Assembly (NCBI RefSeq): GCF_004346035.1
Contig: NZ_SLZN01000002.1
Span: forward strand, 248,001-312,000
Length of the DNA stretch: 64,000 nucleotides
From: Acidomonas methanolica
Lineage (GTDB): Bacteria > Pseudomonadota > Alphaproteobacteria > Acetobacterales > Acetobacteraceae
Reading direction: 5' to 3'
The notes below the pieces were generated by a model. That model searched no databases and was not told the origin of the DNA. It saw only the letters and a program-made list of their open reading frames with translations. Positions 58,877 through 64,000 of the stretch are shown here, one piece after another. Numbering within the stretch: position 1 is the stretch's first letter; each line of letters opens with the position of its first letter. The translations under genes and the position numbers were made by a program.

Positions 58877-61198
58877 ATGTCTCCCTTCGCATCCGGCGTC
58901 CGTCGCCTCGGGCTGACGGCCGGGCTCTTCGCGCTTTCCGCTCAGCCCGCCGCCTTTGCCCAAACCGCCGAATCCGCCGCACGAACGAAATCCGCCGCGC
59001 CGCGTCCGAGGAAAATCCCGACGACGCTCCCGGAGAACATCACCGTCACAGGACTGGCGCGCGGCCCCGCGCTCCTTTATCCCGTCGGCGAGACGACCTA
59101 TTCCTCCGACCGCAAGGATTTCGCCAATCATGCCGCGCAGAGTGTTGCGGCCATGGTCGTCACCGTGCCCGGCGTGAGCTTCATGCAGGGCAACGGCCCC
59201 CGTGACACGGTCATCTCCGTGCGCGGCTCGGGGGCGCGGCAATCCTACGGGTTGAAGAACCTTCAGGTCACGGAGGACGGCTTCCCGGTGACCCAGCCCG
59301 ACGGCACGGCGCGCGCCGATCTCATCGACCCTCATGCCTATGCGGGAGTCGACGTGTTCCAGGGCCCGGCCTCGACACTCTACGGCAATTACGCCATCAA
59401 CGGCGCGATCAATTTCCGCACGCGCGACGGCGCCGACATCGAGGGGCTAGAACTCGGCTCCGATTTCGGCAGTTTCGGGATGGTCAACACTTACATGACG
59501 CTGGGGACGGGAAACCGGCGCTACGATTTCACTCTCTTCGGCAGCGATGTGCGCGCCGACGGCTTCCAGCCCAATAGTCGCTACGAGACCTCGACCGAGA
59601 ACATGCGCCTGCGTGTCGCGCTGACCTCATCGGACCGGCTCGTGCTGAAAGTCATCAACAACGTCACGGATACGTACCTGCCGCTCCGTCTCTCGCTGGA
59701 TCAGTTCCGGACGAATCCGTTCCAGCGGGGCTGCGCGAACGCAGCCGACGCCGCGCCGGGTTGCGCGTCGGTCAGGCTCTTCGTCAACGGGCGCGACGGC
59801 GCGACGCAGGCCACGAGCCCGCAACAGGCCGGTCTCGGGCGCTTCGATCGCCGGACCATCGTCGGGCTGCGCTGGGAGCACGACTTCACGCCCCGAACCC
59901 TCTGGCGCACCCAGTTCACCTATGACCAGCGTCATATCGACCAGCCGACCTCAACCGCGGCCTATGTCGGTCCCTATAACTCCTATAATGTGCAGACGGA
60001 TCTGACGTCCCGCTCCCATCTCGGCAAAATGCCGCTGACGAGCTTCGCCGGTGCGAATTTCGACTATCTCGATTACGGCTCTCAGGTCTACGACCTCACC
60101 CCCCAAGGCGGCGCGACGCGCGGGGCGCTGAACTCGACCTCCTACGGGCACCAGCAGAATATCGGCCTGCGCTTTCAGGAGGACTGGCAGTTCGACCCGC
60201 TCTGGCACGCGGTGATCGGGCTGGGCGGCACATGGTCGAATATCGGCGCGGTCGAAACGCTGTACAGCTACGGGACTCAGCCGCAAGCCCCGCGCTTCGT
60301 CACGGCCGACCGGAGTTTCCTCAATCTCGCGCCCGAAGCGTCGCTGGTTTATGCGCCGGACACGGCGTGGACGCTGCATACGCGTGTCGGCACCGCCTAT
60401 GCGACGCCGGGCTATTCCAGCTTCTTCGTCACGCCGCAGGGGACGTACGGCAATAACGCGCGGTTGAAGAGCGAGACGAGCCTGGGCTTCGATCTCGGCG
60501 CGGAATGGCATCCGCGCGCAGGGCTGAGCGTGCAGATGACCGGCTTCTACGAATTCTATCGCAACGAGCTGGTCAGCCAGTCGGCCGGGGTCAATGCGCC
60601 CGCCGGGCCTTATACGTTCAACGCGCCCGAATCCGAACATCGCGGCGTCGAACTGGGCGCGACATGGCAAGTCCTGCGGGAAACGCTGCCCGGCGCGCGG
60701 CTGAAGCTCTCCTATACGTACGACAACCAGATCTACACCAGATACACGCAGGTTCTCTCCAACGCGACAGCGTCGCGCGGCTTTTCCCTCAAGGGCAATC
60801 GCATTCCCGGCGTGGCGCCGCATTTTCTTGACGCGCGCGTGCTGTACGACCAGCCGGACGGCCTGCTGGAGGGAGTCGGCGGCTTCGTGGAAATCAACTG
60901 GCGCAGCGATATGTGGATCGACAACGCCAATATGCTCAGGCTGCCGGGCTATACACTGCTCAATCTCGAACTCCATTACGATCCGCCCGCGCGACTGGGC
61001 TGGGCGCATCGTCTGCACAGCTATTTCGAAATCATGAACGTCACCGATCAGGTCTATCCGGCGGGCGGCACGGTCATCAGCGACTCCCTGCTCGCCAACG
61101 GGCAGCAGGCCGGAGCGGCGGTTCTGGCGAACAAGACGGGTTCGATCTATGCCGGATCGCCGCGCGCCTTCTTCGGCGGCGTCCGGATCAGGTTCTGA
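58877..61198 (+). CDS. TonB-dependent outer-membrane receptor
   Basis: A 773-residue receptor. Signal peptide residues 1-28 (LGLTAGLFALSAQPAAFA). The plug (about 60-190) has AAQSVAAMVVTVPGVSF, VISVRGSGARQSYGLKNLQVTEDGFPVTQPDG and GPASTLYGNYAINGAINFRTRDG; a 22-strand barrel follows and ends with an aromatic residue (VRIRF). The following PepSY gene and the SCO gene point to iron or copper. A pair of Cys in the barrel (RGCANAADAAPGCAS) may be a disulfide loop. Ligand unknown. Confidence 0.9.
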   Translation: MSPFASGVRRLGLTAGLFALSAQPAAFAQTAESAARTKSAAPRPRKIPTTLPENITVTGLARGPALLYPVGETTYSSDRKDFANHAAQSVAAMVVTVPGVSFMQGNGPRDTVISVRGSGARQSYGLKNLQVTEDGFPVTQPDGTARADLIDPHAYAGVDVFQGPASTLYGNYAINGAINFRTRDGADIEGLELGSDFGSFGMVNTYMTLGTGNRRYDFTLFGSDVRADGFQPNSRYETSTENMRLRVALTSSDRLVLKVINNVTDTYLPLRLSLDQFRTNPFQRGCANAADAAPGCASVRLFVNGRDGATQATSPQQAGLGRFDRRTIVGLRWEHDFTPRTLWRTQFTYDQRHIDQPTSTAAYVGPYNSYNVQTDLTSRSHLGKMPLTSFAGANFDYLDYGSQVYDLTPQGGATRGALNSTSYGHQQNIGLRFQEDWQFDPLWHAVIGLGGTWSNIGAVETLYSYGTQPQAPRFVTADRSFLNLAPEASLVYAPDTAWTLHTRVGTAYATPGYSSFFVTPQGTYGNNARLKSETSLGFDLGAEWHPRAGLSVQMTGFYEFYRNELVSQSAGVNAPAGPYTFNAPESEHRGVELGATWQVLRETLPGARLKLSYTYDNQIYTRYTQVLSNATASRGFSLKGNRIPGVAPHFLDARVLYDQPDGLLEGVGGFVEINWRSDMWIDNANMLRLPGYTLLNLELHYDPPARLGWAHRLHSYFEIMNVTDQVYPAGGTVISDSLLANGQQAGAAVLANKTGSIYAGSPRAFFGGVRIRF

Positions 61199-61209
61199 GG
61201 GAGGGCGAG

Positions 61210-62550
61210 ATGAGCACCATGTCCTCCCGCTTCTGGCCTGATGAACGCACGGTCTGGCGCTGGCATTTCTTCGCCGGACTGTTCTGCCTGCCCTTCGTGG
61301 TCCTGCTCTGCCTGACGGGCACGATCTATCTCTTCAAGCCGCAGATCGACCAGTTGATCGACCGGCGCTTCGACCATCTGCCGGGACACCCCACGGCGAC
61401 GCCCGCCCGGGAGGTGCGCGCCGCCCTCGCCGCCCTGCCCGGCGCGCATCTGCTGGCCTATGAACTGCCGCCCGGTCCCGCCGCCGCCGCGCGCGTGATC
61501 CTTGTGCGGCGGGGCGAGGCGATCCGCGTTCTGGTCGATCCCGCCACATCCGCCGTCCTCAAGATCGTGCCGGAGGAGTCGCGCTTCGAGCGGATCGTGT
61601 TCAGGCTGCATGGCCAGTTGCTGCTGGGCAATGCCGGCTCGGTCGTCATGGAGATGGTCGCGTCATGGACCTTCGTGCTGATCGGCACCGGGCTTTTTCT
61701 CTGGTGGCCGCGCGGAGGGCGCAACGCGGGCGGCGTCCTGCTGCCGCGCCTGGGAAAAGGCCGCAGGACCTGGCGCGATCTTCATGCCGTGACCGGGCTC
61801 TGGGTTTCGCTCCTGCTGGCGCTGTTCCTGCTGTCCGGCCTGCCCTGGTCCTTCCTCTGGGGTCATGCGCTGGCGCGGGTCGAAGCGACCGTCGGACGGC
61901 TGACCACGATCAAGGCATGGGAGATCGGGGCGGTTCCGGCGGCGGTGTCGATCGCCGGACAGCCGATGGCGGGCATGAACATGGACGCTCCCGCGCAGGA
62001 ATCAGGCGACGATCTCGCCGGGCTCGACCGGGCGGTGACGGCGGCCTCCCGGCTGGGATGGCCCGCCCCGGTCTTGCTCACCCCGCCCCGATCATCCGGC
62101 GGAAACTGGACGGTACGGTCGGACGCGCAGGACAGGCCGCGCCGCGTCAGCGCCGAGATCACGCCCTCCGGCGCGTTGCGCGGAGTCCGCCGTTTCGCGG
62201 ACAAACCGTTGATGGACCGGCTCGTCGGCTATGGCGTCGCCATGCATGAAGGGCAACTTTTCGGCTGGGCGAATCAGGCGCTGAACCTGATCGTCGCCCT
62301 CGGATTGCTGGTGATGAGCGCGGCGGCGCTGGTGATCTGGACACGCCGCAGGCCGCCGGGACGACTGGGCGCGCCGCCACGCCTGTCGAACCGGCGCGTG
62401 GGCTGGGGCGCGGTTGTCTCGATGGTCATCTTCGGCGTGATCCTGCCCGAACTCGGCGCGGCGCTGCTCATGCTGGGTCTGGCAAGCGCGCTCGCCGATC
62501 TGCGGCGGAAAGGCAAGCCGAGGCCGCCGCGTCAACTCGCGGGCAGGTAG
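61210..62550 (+). CDS. PepSY-associated transmembrane protein
   Basis: A 446-residue inner-membrane protein of the PepSY_TM kind. Spans are near residues 18-40 (FFAGLFCLPFVVLLCLTGTIYLF), 150-175 (SWTFVLIGTGLFLWWPRG), 195-225 (LHAVTGLWVSLLLALFLLSGLPW) and near the C-terminus (LVMSAAALVIWTRRR). Conserved His residues between spans match those of siderophore ferric reductase-like members. Start ATG 61210 with GGAGGG upstream, 11 bases after the receptor. Its 3' end overlaps the convergent SCO gene by 19 bases. Confidence 0.85.
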   Translation: MSTMSSRFWPDERTVWRWHFFAGLFCLPFVVLLCLTGTIYLFKPQIDQLIDRRFDHLPGHPTATPAREVRAALAALPGAHLLAYELPPGPAAAARVILVRRGEAIRVLVDPATSAVLKIVPEESRFERIVFRLHGQLLLGNAGSVVMEMVASWTFVLIGTGLFLWWPRGGRNAGGVLLPRLGKGRRTWRDLHAVTGLWVSLLLALFLLSGLPWSFLWGHALARVEATVGRLTTIKAWEIGAVPAAVSIAGQPMAGMNMDAPAQESGDDLAGLDRAVTAASRLGWPAPVLLTPPRSSGGNWTVRSDAQDRPRRVSAEITPSGALRGVRRFADKPLMDRLVGYGVAMHEGQLFGWANQALNLIVALGLLVMSAAALVIWTRRRPPGRLGAPPRLSNRRVGWGAVVSMVIFGVILPELGAALLMLGLASALADLRRKGKPRPPRQLAGR

Positions 62551-63161
62551 CGCGCGATCTGACGCGCCAATGCGCGCGGCTCCGTCTCCACCGGCAGCAC
62601 CGCGAGAAGATGGTTGTCGCCGTCCATCAGATACAGCACGGAGCTATGGTCGATCAGTTGGGAGCCGGTGGCGTCCCCTTGCGTCGGCTGGGGATGCACG
62701 GCAATATGGAAACGATCGAGCACGGGGCGCAGCGCCGCCTCATTCGCCGTCAGCCCGACGATCCGGGGCGAGAAACGACGGATATACTCGCGCATGACTT
62801 CCGGCGTGTCGTGCGCCGGGTCCACGGTGACGAAGATCGGCACCACGGCGCGACCGCGCGGCCCGAGCAGATCGAGCGCCCGGGTCATGACGGCGAGGGT
62901 CAGCGGGCAGACATCCACGCAATGAGTATAGCCGAAATAGATCAGCGTCAGCCGTCCGTGGAAGCTGGCTTCGGTGACGGCCTTCCCGTCCGTGTCGTTC
63001 AGCGCATAGGGGCCGCCCACCGCGGGGACGGCGCGATCCACGACCAGCATCCGGATGACGGCCCCGCCGCCCAGCAGAAGCACGGCGACGGCCAGCAGCA
63101 GGGGAAGCGGGTTTCCACGGGGGCCGGGTCGTCTCGCGGGAGGAACCGAGGGCTTCTTCAT
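62532..63161 (-). CDS. SCO1/SenC family copper-related protein
   Basis: About 209 residues; one N-terminal membrane anchor (LPLLLAVAVLLLGGGAVIRM) and a thioredoxin-like periplasmic domain. The copper-binding cysteines are in GYTHCVDVCPLTLAVM, and a His in IDHSSVLYLMD is the third ligand in SCO proteins. It helps load copper into cytochrome oxidase or another enzyme. The start is uncertain; Met at 63161 or 63173 is used because the earlier frame crosses a terminator. Convergent with the PepSY gene. Confidence 0.88.
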   Translation of the reverse strand: MKKPSVPPARRPGPRGNPLPLLLAVAVLLLGGGAVIRMLVVDRAVPAVGGPYALNDTDGKAVTEASFHGRLTLIYFGYTHCVDVCPLTLAVMTRALDLLGPRGRAVVPIFVTVDPAHDTPEVMREYIRRFSPRIVGLTANEAALRPVLDRFHIAVHPQPTQGDATGSQLIDHSSVLYLMDGDNHLLAVLPVETEPRALARQIARYLPAS

Positions 63162-63190
63162 CCCGCGAGACATAGCATGACTGCCGGACG

Positions 63191-63217
63191 AAAAAAGGGA
63201 CGGCATCAGCCGTCCCT
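63191..63217 (-). terminator. Terminator downstream of the His-rich protein gene
   Basis: A perfect 9-bp stem AGGGACGGC/GCCGTCCCT (63196-63204 with 63209-63217), 4-nt loop, followed on the minus strand by six T (63196-63191). It lies 54 bp after the stop of the gene at 63271-63546. Confidence 0.85.
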
Positions 63218-63270
63218 CTTTCATACCGTCAAGGTCTCACGTCGCGAAGGACATGCGCCCGGAACGTCTG

Positions 63271-63546
63271 TCAGTGACCGGCCTCATCCTGCATCGCGGC
63301 CTTCGGGGTCTTGCGGCCATGATGCTTCGCGTGATGATGCTTGTGATGCTTCTTCTTGCCCGTCTGCTCCGGAGCCGCGGCGTCGGAGGAAGCGGGAGCG
63401 GGTTCAGCAGCCGGGGCAGCCGTCGCGGGGGCGGCCGCGGGCGCTTCGGTCGAAGGCGCGGGAGCGGTCTGGGCGAACGCGGGAGCGCCCGCGAGGAAAG
63501 TCAACGCGGACGCGGTGGCGACCAGACCACGGTTCAGGGAAAGCAT
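63271..63546 (-). CDS. Small secreted Ala/Pro-rich protein with His-rich tail
   Basis: A 91-residue exported protein: signal peptide ending AFA before Q26, then a low-complexity Ala/Pro/Thr middle (26-60) and a Lys/His cluster (KKKHHKHHHAKHH). GGAG is 8 bases before ATG 63546. The His cluster could bind metals, which would suit the SCO/TonB neighbourhood, or the protein may be an acid-stress peptide. No family was recognised. Confidence 0.65.
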   Translation of the reverse strand: MLSLNRGLVATASALTFLAGAPAFAQTAPAPSTEAPAAAPATAAPAAEPAPASSDAAAPEQTGKKKHHKHHHAKHHGRKTPKAAMQDEAGH

Positions 63547-63688
63547 CGGGAAATCTCCAAAAATCCGGTTTTACTTGACGTCGGGCTTAGTGACACTGTC
63601 CGGCAGTGTCTGGCTGCATCCATCCATCCCCGTCAGTCGCGGTGAATACCATATGAAGACGGGGCTGTCTGCCATTAAACTTTTGTTT

Positions 63689-63718
63689 TTCTTGCCCATG
63701 TCAGAACACGGGCAAGAA
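63689..63718. repeat. Stable hairpin in the typA/His-rich gap
   Basis: TTCTTGCCC and GGGCAAGAA (63689-63697, 63710-63718) pair perfectly; after one A-C mismatch, TGT/ACA extend the stem. T residues precede it on the plus strand, so it is not a usual terminator. It lies 40 bp past the typA stop. Confidence 0.5.
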
Positions 63719-63757
63719 TATGCCTGAATTATGCCAAGATTGCGGATAGGGCGCGGA

Positions 63758-64000
63758 TCAGGAGGCCCGTGTCTTTTCCATGCGCTTGCGCTCGTTGGGG
63801 TCCAGATACCGCTTCCGGATACGAACGGCGGAGGGCGTGACCTCGACCAGCTCGTCATCCTCGATATAGGCGATGGCCTGTTCGAGGCTCATCTTGCGGG
63901 GCGGGGTGAGCAGGAGCGCCTCGTCCTTGCCGGCGGCGCGGATATTGGTCAGCTTCTTCTCGCGGATCGGATTGACTTCCAGATCGTTCTCGCGCGAGTG
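63758..64000 (-). CDS. typA: GTP-binding protein TypA/BipA, C-terminal end (5' part outside window)
   Basis: The last 80 codons of the ribosome-associated GTPase TypA/BipA, read from the right edge. The translated tail [51 protein letters not shown]-type sequence and [13 protein letters not shown] is specific to this family's C-terminal domain; the G domain and start lie beyond base 64000. The stop is at 63758-63760. Confidence 0.93.
   Translation of the reverse strand, partial: HSRENDLEVNPIREKKLTNIRAAGKDEALLLTPPRKMSLEQAIAYIEDDELVEVTPSAVRIRKRYLDPNERKRMEKTRAS

Noticed and set aside
63206-63224. Earlier start codons for the SCO gene
   Set aside because: They lie inside the terminator hairpin of the upstream gene, so a transcript starting downstream would not contain them.
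63571-63858. 95-codon minus-strand frame across the typA end
   Set aside because: It overlaps typA in another frame and the hairpin region; composition is not protein-like.

Overview
The window is a dense, high-GC chromosomal segment from an alphaproteobacterium, most likely an acetic acid bacterium (Acetobacteraceae). This is inferred from the gene set and order (infA-maf-RNase E/G-yacG, yqeY-dnaG-rpoD beside divergent carAB, short-form HisG next to HisD, min operon beside murA/dcd) and from oxidative-type dehydrogenase genes; the genus cannot be fixed from sequence reading alone. It is almost entirely core housekeeping DNA. No prophage, CRISPR array or intact insertion sequence was seen.

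Layout. 1-8.9 kb: 3' end of argG with a terminator, an FKBP lipoprotein, a membrane cytochrome c, clpB (minus) behind a near-consensus heat-shock promoter, a membrane glycosyltransferase, a secreted S9 peptidase and a secreted protein with an internal duplication. 8.9-17.3 kb: purH, the peptidoglycan-recycling pair murQ-anmK, hisG-hisD, the infA-maf-RNase E/G-yacG string and tRNA-Phe(GAA). 17.4-26.2 kb (minus): cyclopropane synthase, rpsF-rpsR-rplI, an acetyltransferase and a macromolecular-synthesis cluster yqeY-methyltransferase-dnaG-rpoD. 26.3-38.4 kb (plus): carA (with an N-terminal helix-turn-helix-like extension), carB, an SDR-like protein, a lipoprotein with a 43-residue membrane peptide, a CPA1 antiporter, a GT4 glycosyltransferase with a 58-residue partner, dcd and murA. 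38.4-40.8 kb (minus): YidB-like protein, minE, minD, minC.

40.9-45.8 kb (plus): a tightly overlapped five-gene string (GST, HI0933-type flavoprotein, gluconate-dehydrogenase-subunit-3-like protein, GMC oxidoreductase, GhrA-type reductase). 45.9-48.7 kb is a less GC-rich block with another CPA1 antiporter, a GNAT protein and an XRE-cupin regulator with its own palindromic operator; it looks acquired. 48.8-58.4 kb: feoA-feoB plus a 50-residue Cys-rich protein, a YihY-family protein, an ornithine decarboxylase with a structured leader, an AEC permease, and a ferredoxin-NADP reductase-alr-dadA operon for alanine catabolism. 58.4-64 kb: a probable metal-acquisition cluster (DUF2946-like protein, TonB receptor, PepSY protein, SCO protein, His-rich secreted protein) and the 3' end of typA.

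Many neighbours overlap by four bases (ATGA, GTGA or TTGA), so translational coupling is the rule. The most unusual signals are regulatory: a pair of related palindromes in the yqeY/carA gap directly before a CarA carrying a DNA-binding-like extension; a perfect 18-bp palindrome before minD; two mutually exclusive hairpins at the ribosome binding site of the ornithine decarboxylase; and a palindrome over the -10 of the island regulator.
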